Shown: positions 32,565 to 43,380, numbered from the stretch's first letter. The stretch: 64,000 nt of DNA from Haliotis asinina (GCF_037392515.1 NC_090290.1:32013753-32077752); one strand, 5' to 3'. Numbers and translations are program-made. The notes: generated by a model not told the origin, from the sequence alone.

Positions 32565-34935
32565 CCCTCCAGTCAATGATTAAATCGATATGTTGGAATA
32601 TTCTTAAACTGCACTTCCATTGTACTAAGGAGTATTTATTTATTCAAATATAGGTTTTGTGTTGTATCTCCTACTGTCGTTTTAGCCGCCCTCTGCACTG
32701 TGAGTGGGTGTGTGAATGGCGTGTGCCTTCAGCCACCATTAGTACCAGTACCAACATGTCAGTGTGAGGAAGGATTTGAGAAGACATTCCAAGATCTCAA
32801 CGTTTGTGTCGGTAAGCAATTCATGACAATGTAACAAGTAGTGAAATTCATGACATAACATGACACATGAAATATCTGGAAGCGGTCATCATGTATGTCT
32901 TAGCGTCTGTACTTCTGTAAATGTGACCCAATCATTGATATTTCCATTGCACTCTAGATCGATCAGTTATGTTCTATTGCACGCCCATATCTCTCACAAA
33001 TAGTGTCAGACTTATGAAAATATGTAAGTGGGATGAAATGACAAATTATTTTATCTTAACTCATACATAAATGTCGTTTTCTAAGTGACTGAGCCAATCA
33101 ATGTATCGCGCTTACAAGCGAGTAACATTTCCCATGTTCCCCACTGGAAATGCTGAGGTTTGAGAATTCGCTAGTTAATTTGTGTTAGCATTGTTTATGT
33201 TGTTTCTTAACTCCTGTACTCCTTATTATGATCCAGTACTCGTGATTCAAATAGTTCAAAATGAACAATGAGATCGACAGTAAGATAAATATGTTTTTCA
33301 CCGATCCCTCCAGGCCCATATGTTATTGTACCCTCTATGTTTGTTTATGCTCCTTCGGGTCTATGGAGGGTCCATAAAAAAATGCCCCCTTGTGCTCTGA
33401 GAACAACTTATAATATTGCTTCCTGTTTGATCTGCATTCTAGACGTTGGTGAGTCATAAATGAGACAACTTTATGGATGACAACTTCGTGTTTATTGCAT
33501 ACAGCTTCGTTTCTGTGTAGATTCTTATAGCGTTTAAAAACGGTTTTAGTCTGAAAACGGTATAACAGTCTACATCAGTGTAACGTACCTCTATGCAATA
33601 CACAAGAAGCTGTCATCTTGTTGTGTTACAGTTGCACTCTCCGATTTCAAGTATCACGGTATCAGTACTGAGTATTGTAGTGTAAGAGTACATAACTTTA
33701 TGAGAACATGCGCTCAAAACTAGAAAATAATCACGCTCGAATATCTGGAACAGATTCAACTGGGTGTTAAATGAGTGAGTGAGTTAATACCTAACGTCAC
33801 ATCGGCAATGTTTCGGCCATATTGTAACGAAGGATGTGAAAAGAAAATTAGTGATGAGTTAGTGACACTGTCAGTGATTGAACTTCTGAGACATAAACAC
33901 GGTTTGATCGTTAACGAATTGAAAAGCAGGTGTTGGATTGTAATGAGATTTTTCTTTTCTTTTCGTGACATGAAAGTTGAATAAAACGCACATGCCCCAA
34001 AGTATACGAGGAACAGAAAAATGAAGACAGCACAATTTGGAGCTGAAATATATGCTAAACATGAACCTTGTCGGATGTCTCAAGGTTTGGCACAGAGGCA
34101 GTATGATATATCTTCATGTCATTCTATGGGAATAGGCATTTTGTCACATATATTGGTATGTTCTCATAAATACCTACAGAGTATTTTTACTTGACTTTAC
34201 ATCGAGTTTAGCTTTTAATATAATCACATCCATGCTTGTATTCAGATCGAGATGAGTGCAGAATAGCTACGGGGACCATCTGTGGCCCTGGAAGGTGTAT
34301 CAATACACCTGGCCTCTTCATGTGCGAGTGTACACCGCCTTTTGTTCCTGTCTACAATGCCACGTGGTGTGCTCGTAAGTAGAACTGAATACATATTTTC
34401 GGGAAGATGGACATCACACAAATGGATCAACACAATATAAGTGGCACTGTATTGAAGCCAGAGACCACAATAGACAAGTGCGATATCCGCTGTATGCATA
34501 TGAGGGTAGTACTGTACATAATATCGAATTTGAAGCCACCGGCATGGTTGATTAAATTTTGTTCCCAGTACTCACTGTCTGGAAACGTCGGAAGTTTTTC
34601 CAAACATATTTCCCTAACATTGTCACAAGAACACAATGTCCACGCTTGTGTGTGTCCCAGGTGTACATTACCTCACGATCATATTGTCTTGTATCACAGT
34701 CAACATATTCAGAAGTACAGTATTAACTTCAACGTAAAATGGTCACGTTACTCCACATTTCAAAAATGATTTGGTGAGAAGCGATTCAGTAATTGCATTT
34801 CCAGAATCAGGAATCCTATCGTACATTGCATCACTTGTTCTTGTTCCAGCTCCACCTCCGCCTCCACAGAAGAGCCAGGACACCTACCAGAACTTGGTAC
34901 GATACGCCGTAATAGATGAGGTTCTCAAAAAGTAA
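32342..34935 (+). CDS. Secreted protein with two EGF-like domains, 137 aa, four exons
   Basis: Exon 1 (32342-32414) encodes a signal peptide, [20 protein letters not shown] and INAQ. Exon 2 (32686-32811) is an EGF domain with Cys 28, 33, 38, 49, 51 and 65. Exon 3 (34246-34374) is a calcium-binding-type EGF domain: DRDEC start, [12 protein letters not shown] core, Cys 71, 79, 84, 93, 95 and 108. Exon 4 (34850-34935) gives a Pro-rich hinge (PPPPPQKSQ) and a short tail ending VLKK. Donors are GTATAG, GTAAGC and GTAAGT; acceptors are 'cgttttag', 'tgtattcag' and 'cttgttccag'. All introns are phase 1 and the exons sum to 414 nt. Exon 3 has the same length as in the minus-strand paralogue and all 12 cysteines align, while signal peptide and tail have diverged. 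Introns are 271, 1434 and 475 nt. Predicted extracellular; calcium binding is inferred from the D.DEC motif. A variant poly(A) signal ATTAAA follows near 34957. Confidence 0.88.
32478..32561. repeat. (CA)n microsatellite with CGCG interruption
   Basis: CA repeats with a central (CG)n run lie in intron 1 of the plus-strand EGF gene, about 64 bp past its donor. Confidence 0.95.
33290..33425 (+). repeat. Dispersed hairpin-type repeat, copy 3
   Basis: 'taccctctatgtttgtttatg' to 'tctatggagggtccataaa' repeats the ACCCTC...GAGGGT hairpin and the 'gagaacaacttataat' end seen at 1141 and 20645. It lies in intron 2 of the plus-strand EGF gene. Confidence 0.6.
33771..33840 (+). repeat. Fragment of an abalone-type repeat
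   Basis: 'gagtgagtgagttaatacctaacgtcacatcggcaatgtttcggccat' is a shared interspersed sequence also seen, inverted and shorter, at 17936-17998. Confidence 0.55.
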
Positions 34936-34939
34936 TGTT

Positions 34940-35339
34940 TAAAACAAGTACAGCATATTAAAGGGGAACTGATACGGAGCAATTTCCGTGGACTGGTGGT
35001 TTCTTTTGTTATTGTTTTTCTCCAGCGAGTGCCCGGATGATACCCCAGAATTCGTGACTGGTTCGTGATCTCTGCTGCGCCTCTCATATGCGCAACTGAT
35101 ATGTGTAGACTGATCAACAAAGATGTAGTCATTTTACTTCGTTATTATGAAAACAAATCAAACACCTTGAAGTTTACTCATCTGCCTGTGATATAAAAAA
35201 ACATGTTAGGACTGAAAAATAATGAAATCAGTGTCGGTCTTTATATTTTGTCTTATAAACGTAACTAGTTCCTTGTGACATTTGTATTAATCTGAAAGTT
35301 AATGACAAAAACCCACACGGTCTCCTTATACTTACATTG
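34940..35339. repeat. Dispersed repeat piece (34965-35010) and spacer
   Basis: 'ttaaaggggaactgatacggagcaat' matches the reverse complement of 36915-36942 ('ttaaaggggcactgatgcggagcgaat'), so both are members of one family in opposite orientations. Nothing else is assigned. Confidence 0.5.
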
Positions 35340-35515
35340 AATTTCTAATGATTTTAATATCTAGATATTGTATAGATTGCCAACGTGAATCATATTTCAC
35401 ACACACCCTATTCGCGACCTAGTGCATGTTTTCTGTCATACAGATTCTGCTGAATGCTACAAGAAATAAATTAAAACAAAATGCAAATATTAAATTTAAA
35501 ACAGGCGAAAGTTAT
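35340..35515 (+). repeat. Diverged direct duplication, left copy
   Basis: Shares in order 'tatctag..attgtatag.ttgcc', 'gtgaatcat.atttcacac', 'ctagtg.atg', 'aaaacaaaatgcaaatattaaa' and 'ttaaaac' with 38175-38350. The two copies lie 2.8 kb apart in the same orientation. Confidence 0.6.
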
Positions 35516-36774
35516 AACAACAATGTCAGGCTATTACCTCGTTCAGGAATGTATCCATCAATATCCACATAAAAGAACGATATTCCATTCATCTGCAGCT
35601 GGTAAATAATCCTGCTCTACGTCTTGTGTCGTTCAACAGTCTAATATGCGAAAAAGTAACACATCGTTTGAGAAATTTTCACACTGGTGTATACATAAAC
35701 TCTCTGGTCACCCAGGACAGCACACCTGGCAACTAACTGTATGATGTCCGCCATTAGTTAGCCAATAATGAGCAACAATCAATCAACCAAGGAAGTGGCG
35801 GTTAATTCTTTGTAGAAAGGATGTTGTTTTTACACTCGTACTTTACGACATTGTGTATTCAATATAGATTACGTAAATCTACACCCATAAACACTGCCTT
35901 TTTGACAAATCCGCTGTGGAAGTAATTGATCAATCAGTGTGTTATCGGTTAATCATTTGATCGATGTTTGTTTTTGTATCTCAGCTGATAAACCCTCTTG
36001 CATCGCTTACATGCACATATTACATAACATGCAATACATTTGCCACTACATACCTTAATTTATGATGTTGAGTATTTACTCCAGACATGAGAAGTGCCAA
36101 ATGGGAACCTAAGTCAAGTAATTTTAGTGGTGTTACCACTAATTATACCCGTTATAAATTCATTAACTGACCATCAAGTGAGTGATGACAAATAACACGT
36201 GTAGGTTTATACCATCAAAAGCGAGTTAAAGCAAGGAAGATCTAATCTCTGTGTCGCATGCAGCCTGAAAAAAAATACTTTTGGGCGGAAACTGTTTTGA
36301 GGATAACAACGGAACTTCGTTGTAACATAAGAAATGCACATTTGCTGTGTACTTGGGTAAATGGGTATAATCAGGGTTTTTTACGTAAGAAAAGTCGTTG
36401 TTATTGGTTTACGAATTCAGATAAATCAACTGTGTGTTTTTTATTGTCATTGAAAATAAACCAGGGTCGTAGCTACCAAAATTTACGTATGATGTTTGCT
36501 ATGACAACTGGGCCAACCCTCAAAGCTATCTAAATATAAAGCTTTGCAATCTTTCGGACTTATAATAAACAAATGGCTTGCTACGTGTATGTAGACATCA
36601 TATTTTCACATGACATGATTGAATATCGAGGTAAAAAACACAGAAATAGGATCAAATTGGATCAGCCACTATACCATCCAGGAATCAGAAAAAAAACTAC
36701 ACTGCTGGGATATTTTGTTACAATCAGATAAGGAATACCATGGATATTTTTAAATAACGGCCTGTGATGGGCAT
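35516..36774. other. No supported gene
   Basis: AT-rich spacer with no recognised element. Confidence 0.45.
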
Positions 36775-36945
36775 CCGGCCTCCTCACTTTTTAGGGTGAA
36801 GAAACTCTGCTAATGCGGACAGGAGCCCAGTCCCTTTGTCCGTCACGGTCGAGGGAGCGGGTGCTGACCAATTTGCTGCTTGGTTTCGTAATTAGACCGT
36901 TGGCGAGAAACATTATTCGCTCCGCATCAGTGCCCCTTTAAAAAT
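36775..36945 (-). repeat. Dispersed repeat, related to 34965
   Basis: In reverse complement it begins 'ttaaaggggcactgatgcgg' and continues with 'ttggtcagcacccgctccctcgaccgtgacgg'. It is GC-richer than its flanks. Confidence 0.5.
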
Positions 36946-37297
36946 ATTAAGTGGTCTGATAACAAATGCAATGTATAAGTTACAGAAGAAAGTTAAAGAA
37001 CGAATATACTCAATTTTTCGGTACTCTTTTTACCACTGCATATGAAAGACTTTTGGTTAGTAATACACGGAGCACCACTTTTTGTTTAAAAAATAAAAAA
37101 AACCCCTTGTGCTTAATTAATACCAAGCGCTTAAAAGTTGCTAAAAAGCCGTCTGCTTCTCTCTCGACCGCAAACGAAACCACAGACAGGTTACGTAACC
37201 CAGTCGCCGGTGCCCAGAAGGAACGGTTTTCAGTTAGTTGTAGAGAAAATGTGTAGGAAGCTCGTCATTTTGCTGATTTCTCGATGTCACCAAAGAC

Positions 37298-37546
37298 ATG
37301 CCGAATTGTTGTGTTGCCGTCAATTGCTCCTTGGGGTCCGGTGGAGGTGTCACTATGCACAGATTTCCACCGAACCCCGTAGTTTGTGCATACATTGGTT
37401 GTTTGTGTGTGCGAAGCGAGCATTGTGGAAGCCTGTGCTATACACTAAAACGGATGGTTCGCCCCATACCATGCTTTCGGGATAGGAAATGGAGTTCAAG
37501 TTTCATTGAGTTTATAAAATCAAAACTGTTTACTACACATTGCTGA
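37298..37546 (+). pseudogene. THAP-type zinc-finger exon or fragment
   Basis: The frame opens MPNCCVAVNCSLGSGGGVTM followed by HRFPPNP, which is the N-terminal start of a THAP domain: initiating Met-Pro, the Cys-x4-Cys pair (C5...C10), Gly-Ser-Gly loop and the hydrophobic HRFP. THAP domains are C2CH zinc fingers that bind DNA, found in host regulators and in P-element-type transposases. After residue 27 the resemblance ends. The next bases are GTAGTT, so this may be an exon with a weak donor at 37379, or a truncated copy running on to a stop at 37546. No continuation of the domain (C..HF, AVPTIF) was found nearby. Origin as a transposase fragment or a host exon is unresolved. Confidence 0.5.
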
Positions 37547-38015
37547 CCAAAAGGATTTTGTATGAATATAACGCTTTCTTCCTCGGAAGGGAGATTGTGG
37601 TCGAAGTGACAATATTGTCGTAAGTAATTATATATTGACCCCCGCCTCGCTTCCAAGAATGAAATTGTTATGTTATAAGCAATGCCTTGTAAAATCCAAA
37701 TGTCCATCAATAAAATACATATTTTACTACCAGTGAAAAGTAATTTTGATTTCGTAAGTCGTTGAAAACAAATTTAAATAGCATTTATCCTAAGACAGGG
37801 CGCCGCCATTCTTGAAAATCGTGAGGTCACGGGCTAAAGGCCGTTAGAGTGATTGAGCTTATGGTTTGTTTTCATCAAGTTAGAAAGTCAAAACTACTTT
37901 CTACTAGTAGTTAAATATGTATTTGCATCGTGACCAAAAGGCGTTTGCATGACACAACCTGTAACATAACCTAAGTGAGGTCGGGGTCGAAGTGAAAATA
38001 CTGCGCAATAAATTT
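37505..38015 (+). repeat. Two diverged direct repeats, ~370 bp apart
   Basis: 37510-37630 and 37885-38010 share 'tcaaaact..tttacta', 'tgaccaaaagg.gtttg.atga', 'ataacc' and 'ggtcgaagtgacaata(t/c)tg' in order. The left copy overlaps the end of the THAP-type frame. Confidence 0.55.
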
Positions 38016-38174
38016 CTTCACTTGCTAAATTTACTTGGTTTGTAACGTTCACTCACCACTGTGTAGACACTTGTCAGTATACGTCCTTATATTTGGTCTC
38101 ATAATCCTAATTACTTATAATCATACTTGTATGCATTTTGAAACTTAATAGAAAGAAGCGATCTGCGAATGTAT

Positions 38175-38350
38175 AACAGGAATGTAGTATCTAGACACTT
38201 TATAGTTTGCCTATGTGAATCATAATTTACACGCAGTCCCTAGTGTATGTCGTCTGTATCATTACACTTCACGACGAAAACAATGGTTCTGTTGAAAGCT
38301 ATGACAACTTAATAAAAACAAAATACAAATATTAAAATTAAAACAAATAT
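38175..38350 (+). repeat. Diverged direct duplication, right copy
   Basis: Partner of 35340-35515, with a short insertion ('cacttcacgacgaaaacaat' region) in this copy. Confidence 0.6.
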
Positions 38351-38837
38351 TAATATCCCTGACTAAAATACGCCTCGGTGTAGCAGCTGTGTTCGCTTTA
38401 TTCAGATGGTTAGGTATTAATGTGATGTAATCAAGATGTGTAGTCAAAACCGGGAAAACAAGTCACGGTCTAGGAGAAACGTCCATGCATCAATCCATCT
38501 TTGACCTATATCAACGAACCTTGGATTTGGATCCATGCACTTGATGTATAAGGTTTACATGCTAGACGTGCACAAAATGAAAACAATGGGAGTGCATGAA
38601 CAATTTGCTTGACCTGGCTCATTACATGCCATCATGCCATCGGATCAGTGAATCACGGGTTTACTTGCCCTGGCTGAATACATGCCATCGAACCCATGAA
38701 TCAATGATTTACTGTTATTGCCACGTGTTTCTAGTACAGCTACATACTGTTACTACCACGTAGTTCTTGTACATCTGCACACTGCCACATGTCATATTTG
38801 GGATTTCACTTTCTCAGTAAAGTACAAATTCTAGTAC

Positions 38838-38995
38838 TTTTTTTCGGTTGAGTCCCATCCGGGATTCGAACCCGCACCCTCAGAGTCAGGCACCTAATCG
38901 CCAGCACACAAAGTCAGCCGCCACTGGTGAAAGTCGCGGTGGCTGAGCGGGCAATATGCTGCATTTGACCATGCTGCATTTCTAAAATGGCATCG
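38838..38995 (-). mobile_element. tRNA-like SINE (B-box intact)
   Basis: In reverse complement it contains GGTGCGGGTTCGAATCCCGG, a perfect polymerase III B-box on a T-arm-like stem, preceded by an A-box-like TGGCGATTAGGTG. A second tRNA-like start ('cgcggtggctgagcgggca') lies at 38935 on the plus strand. No complete cloverleaf forms, so I call a SINE, not a tRNA gene. Confidence 0.6.
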
Positions 38996-39149
38996 TGTAA
39001 TCATACACACCGCTACTACCACGTGTTTCTAGTACGACTACACACTACCTCGTGATTCTAGTACACTACACATTGTTACTACTTCCTGCTGTTACCAAGT
39101 TGTTTTTCTAATACAACTACGTACTTACTGTTACTTCGATGTTGTTCTA

Positions 39150-39310
39150 TTGCAAAGGGGCGGTGGGTTACCCTATTCGTTAAAGCGTTCGCTCGTCACG
39201 CCGAAAACCCAGGGTACAAGAGTGAAACCCATTTCTGGGATGCCCCACAGTTATATTGCTGGAATATTCCTAAAAGCGGCGTAAAACCATACTGTCACCC
39301 ACTCTCCTAG
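39150..39310 (+). mobile_element. tRNA-derived SINE, complete copy
   Basis: It runs from the tRNA head ('ggcggtgggttaccctattc', 'gttaaagcgttcgctcgtcacgccgaa') through the body ('cccatttctgggatgcccca', 'ttatattgctggaatatt') to the tail 'cctaaaagcggcgtaaaaccatactgtcaccc'. It is the best-preserved of the three copies in the window, inserted into the 35 bp minisatellite. Confidence 0.9.
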
Positions 39311-39639
39311 ATAAACAAAATACCTTTACTTCCGCGTTCTTCTGTTACAACTATATAATGTTACTGCCACGCACTTCCAGTACAGATACATACAACGACC
39401 ACCAGGTGATTCTGTGTACATGCATTTACTGTTACTTCCACGTTCTTCTTGCACAACTACATTGTGTTAGTGTCAATGCTGCCATCAGCATGGTGCTATT
39501 AGTGCAGCCAATTGGTACATTACAGATGAAACACTCACCGCTAATAGTTACGCTTCAGCCAAGCAAAGGGCTGGTAGAGTAAGTAGAAGCTCACATCGAA
39601 ATTAATCGTATCTCATCACGGAAACACTGAAGAAAATAC

Positions 39640-40054
39640 AGCCCCGTCAGTCACAAGTATGGGGTGGGAATATGTAAATACAACACCCACAAGTCCTGTG
39701 ACAGAAGGGGCCCTCGGCGATCCACCCCCACCGTCTAGCACCCCAGAGGGCGATTGCACGGTCGCTGTGGGGGCGTCACGCCTCGGACCGAGGGTTGTGA
39801 CTAGGTCACGGGTGGCAGTTTAGGAGGCATGAAAACCTCCTATTTGCGAAGTAAGCGTCTGTGTCCTTCTGAAACAATCATAATTTTTCGAAGTAGGCGT
39901 GCGAGTATCGCCCCGAAATGATCGCTACCGGGTTGAAATCCCGACAACAATCTATCTCGGTTTGGAATAGCAAAACTGGAGATATACAAGTTACCTACAT
40001 GCTTATATACTCCCACAAAAACAGCACCGTCAACACAGACTGTGCAATACCGAA
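39640..40054 (-). repeat. Inverted-repeat arm A (~413 bp)
   Basis: Nearly identical, in reverse complement, to 43381-43792. The shared sequence carries two opposed open frames preserved in both copies: one containing VDGAVFVGVYKHVGN and IPNRDRLLSGFQPGSDHF, the other containing MGWEYVNTTPTSPVTEGALG and ending VVTRSRVAV. Few differences separate the arms, so duplication was recent. The frame ending in TRSRVAV resembles the end of a mobile-element polyprotein, but I cannot place it. Confidence 0.85.
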
Positions 40055-40344
40055 CGGACTTTGGGCTCATTTCCAACAACAACACCAGCTGTCGTCACTG
40101 TGGCATGTATATCAAAGCGAGGTAATTCGATCCACCCTCGGCGCGGTTAACCGCCAGCTTACTGAGCCGAGACTTAACAACGGAGTTGTTAACGGTGATG
40201 TGGAGGATTTATGTGCACCCGGCCGTCTCCAGTACCCTGGATTCGAGCCTGTATATGTAAGATCTGCTATCAGGTACAATATCCATTACTACCTTACCAC
40301 ATATTTTGTGCTTGTGGACAAAATGAAAGAGGTAAATCATTTTA

Positions 40345-40925
40345 TAATTTACATTTAACTCAATGTCACACCAGACCTACTGACCAAAACAAATGGGTGA
40401 ATATTATTAATAAACAATATAACAAATAATATTGGTCAAATACATATTCAGCTGGAAACAGATGCAGAGAAAGTGTACAGTCAAGGCGATTTCATTTCAA
40501 GATTGCACACAAATATGTAACGACCAAACACACGTCATATTTGATGAAATACAATGATTACCCGTTATGCTCTTTCTGTGAATCCACTCCTGAAACAAGT
40601 TTATATTTACTATGGGAATGTCCTTATAGTGTGAATGTATGGGAGCAAGTATCCAATTAGGTCGATGTATTGTCTGAAGGAAACAAATATTGACTTTTCT
40701 CTTGAAACGTATAATATTTGGTTTTAAAGCTAAACACAATAAACCATTTGATATTTAATATAACATTTTTTATTGTATACATTGTATAAAATAGGCCCAA
40801 GAAACATAGAGTCATTTTTTTCAAGGAGCTATATATATACTATTATAAAGTTACAAAATATATAGCATCTTCAAATGAAAAAGCAACAAAATCCTATGCC
40901 GTTTCGTCTTTCCTCAATACTTCTC
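40345..40925 (+). mobile_element. LINE 3' end (non-LTR retrotransposon tail)
   Basis: The plus strand reads FKIAHKYVTTKHTSYLMKYN, then CSFCESTPETSLYLLWECPY and SVNVWEQ. This is the Cys-rich C-x2-C...W-x-C motif at the end of many non-LTR reverse-transcriptase proteins. Further on come a hydrophobic INHLIFNITFFIVYIV and a KYIASSNEKATKSYA stretch typical of the extreme C-terminus. It is 5'-truncated and interrupted by several stops. It lies between the inverted arms at 39640 and 43381. Confidence 0.8.
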
Positions 40926-41387
40926 AAGTGATGTTTCTCCATATGTATATAGACAATTCAACTTTCAGGATACACAGTAATATTGGTATCACATAGCAGG
41001 TTTTGAATGTGTGGTGATTATTGTCTTATCGTATGTACTGTGTATATTAATACTCCACACTTGAATTATTTATGAATACCTGTGCTTCGTATCAGCTTAG
41101 ACATGTATGATGGTATTTTTATGAAATAAAAATACATTTGAAATGTTTGTTGTACTATAAATATAACGCAAAATGTATTGTAATGTGATAAGAAACGCGA
41201 GAGAACGGTGTTGGGTTTTGTCTCAAAAAGATGAAAATATTTATAATTAGTAAAACTGATAAGCCTCTTTTTGTTTTTATGCTTTTGATATTCTTCAGGA
41301 TTATCGAACCTTGGCAACATGCCTTAAAATAGCCAAAGTTCGCACCTTAATCCACTCTTAGTGGTGAACCTCCACGATGCATATACC
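40926..41387. other. No supported gene
   Basis: AT-rich. Possibly the 3' untranslated part of the preceding LINE at first, then unassigned. Confidence 0.4.
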
Positions 41388-41472
41388 TGTACCTGTACCC
41401 GTACCCGCACCCGCACCCGCACCCGCATCCGCACCCGCACCCGTACCCGTACCCGTACCCGTTCCTGTACGG
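41388..41472. repeat. Hexanucleotide array (CCCGTA/CCCGCA)n
   Basis: About 13 units of CCNGTA or CCCGCA, ordered as a GTA block, a GCA block and a second GTA block. The sequence differs from the TTAGGG telomere repeat, so it is treated as a plain microsatellite. Confidence 0.9.
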
Positions 41473-41703
41473 TTATACATTCCGGAAAGCTGTCAAGCAT
41501 TCCGTGTGGCTCTGTTATAACGAATTAAATTCTTACAAACTTATACAAATCTACATTTCATAAACTGCAGGTGAAGTACTGTCCGAAATAGGAAACAACT
41601 GGGGTTTTTTCACATTTATCTCAACAGTTTATGTAGTTAATATGTGAAAGTGTGAAATATCTGTTAAAGAAAGTTCGGCTACAGTTCCAGTGGTAAGGAG
41701 GGT

Positions 41704-42376
41704 GTCTGCACACGAAGCAGACCTTTGGACTATGCACATGAAGCATGCCTCATTTTTCCTTTGATGTTCACTAATCTGGTTTTTTAACTAATTGGTGCTT
41801 GTTTAGGGGCTTAACTATGAGAAAGCATCATTCCCATCATGGCAGAGGTACAGCTAGATTACATACCAACTGCTAGAAGAGAAGATATCTATGTGCAGGA
41901 GGATTCACGTACAGGCTCAACGAAAGAAAATGATATTGGATTTCCTGGCGCTGCCTGCCTTGACAGGAACTGTGGATCACCAGCTTCTACATCAAATGAC
42001 CTTGTGACTATTGTTAGCAATAACCACAACCATCCATGCCTCCATAACAACGAAATTACACTAATGGACTATGCAGATTCTGCATCTTTTAACTTGATAT
42101 TGTGCTAAATTGTGTCAAAATGTGTGATGAATGATGAACTAATGTAACTGTAATAAAATGTAATGTAAATGAACACATTTATCAGATTTGAATTCCTAAT
42201 ATTGAGGAAGACCTAGGGTTTAATGAGCTGATCAGCCATGCGCATATTCCAGATTATCAGGACTAGCTGGCGAGAAAAACATAATTAAACTTGGCTTAAC
42301 ACTTCTGGTGAAATTCACACGAAGCAGACCTTTTTTTCACTACTTCTACCCAGAAGGTCTGCTTCATGTGCATGAA
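41704..42376. mobile_element. Non-autonomous DNA-transposon-like unit with ~20 bp inverted ends
   Basis: Left TGCACACGAAGCAGACCTTT (41713) is matched by the reverse complement of 42353-42374, TGCACATGAAGCAGACCTTC. A further copy of the motif ('cacacgaagcagacctt') lies at 42312 and a variant at 41736, giving nested subterminal repeats. Inside is an 89-codon plus-strand frame (41839-42108; starts MAEVQLDYIPTARREDIYVQ, includes CLDRNCGSP) and an AATAAAA near 42152. I recognise no transposase. The frame could be captured host sequence or chance. Confidence 0.5.
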
Positions 42377-42496
42377 CAGGACGCGTGGGAAGCGTAGTAA
42401 AATGACTTTACTGGGAGAGATTAGTGCTTAAATGAGCAATGCAGACTTTTTCAAAACCTAAAGAGACATATTTGGAACATACTGTGTGGCTTCATG

Positions 42497-42662
42497 TAAA
42501 TTAGTGTGCGATGATATTGCATTTACAAAGGGCACTTTTTAAACGCCCATTTTGAAATTAGACCTATACATACATACATACATACATACATACATACATA
42601 CATACATACATACATACATACATACATACATACATACATACATACATACATACATACATACA
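42497..42662 (+). repeat. Repeat family ending in (ATAC)n microsatellite, copy 1
   Basis: 'aaattagtgtgcgatgatattgca' to 'cgcccattttgaaattagacctat' is followed directly by about 26 ATAC units. The same unique segment plus the complementary GTAT array occurs inverted at 49396-49584, so the microsatellite is part of a mobile unit. Confidence 0.85.
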
Positions 42663-43380
42663 TTATGAAAGAAAGACACATAAGATGTTAATCAATAGAT
42701 AGGACATATTCAACACAACACGTGTAAAAGCAAACAACGAAAACAACAACAACAACAACAAAACAACAAACCAAAACAAAACAGATGGCCCTTTGTGCCA
42801 GTAAGCAGCGCATGCATTTCATGTCAGCCAAGTCGACTGTCCATTGCCACACCTGGTTGAGCGACCCAATTACCATCTATAGTGTGATCTATCGTTTTGC
42901 TAGTCGCATTTCTTCTAAGATTTGCCGATTTTACGAGTAAACGTGCTGTTTTGGATAACCTCTCACACATTTTTGGGATACAGAGTAACAGCCTAAAGAC
43001 AGTTGTTGTTTTTTCTATTTCCGACCGTACTGGGTAAGGTGTGGGCATGCAGACACGAGTATTATACTCAGCTGAAGCTGGGGAAACATGTACACGTAGA
43101 AACAGTTTCATAACATTTATGATTAGCTACATATACAGTTTTCAGCATAAAGACCCTAAGTACGGAGTCACGCTGGTGGAAAAGGTGTGTGACCAAGCAA
43201 AATACTACTACGCAAGTTGCAATATGTGACCTAGCACAATCTAGTTTACCAGACAAATATTACGTTTGTTATTCATTCGCATTGATGTTACCATTCTGCC
43301 CATGAGGTTAACCTCGACGCTATTGCGGTTTTAGTTACCTCCCCTTGACCAGATCGATTGCGCACGTGTCAGACAGGGTG
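42663..43380. other. No supported gene; AAC-rich run near 42735
   Basis: It contains an (AAC)n-like stretch and short frames only. Confidence 0.45.

Larger units (their letters stand above)
38705..39485 (+). repeat. Ancient ~35 bp minisatellite, split by two retroposons
   Basis: The unit is close to TACTGTTACTACCACGTNNT followed by TCTAGTACAACTACA. About eleven recognisable units lie in three blocks: 38710-38785, 39003-39145 and 39322-39480. The gaps between blocks are a tRNA-like SINE (38838-38995) and the tRNA-derived SINE (39150-39310). Units are strongly diverged, so the array is old and predates both insertions. Confidence 0.75.

Noticed and set aside
38838-38915. tRNA gene on the minus strand
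   Set aside because: The B-box and T-arm-like stem are good, but acceptor stem and anticodon arm do not form, and the sequence runs into SINE-like flanks.
41388-41472. Interstitial telomere repeat
   Set aside because: The unit is CCCGTA/CCCGCA and not TTAGGG, the animal telomere repeat.
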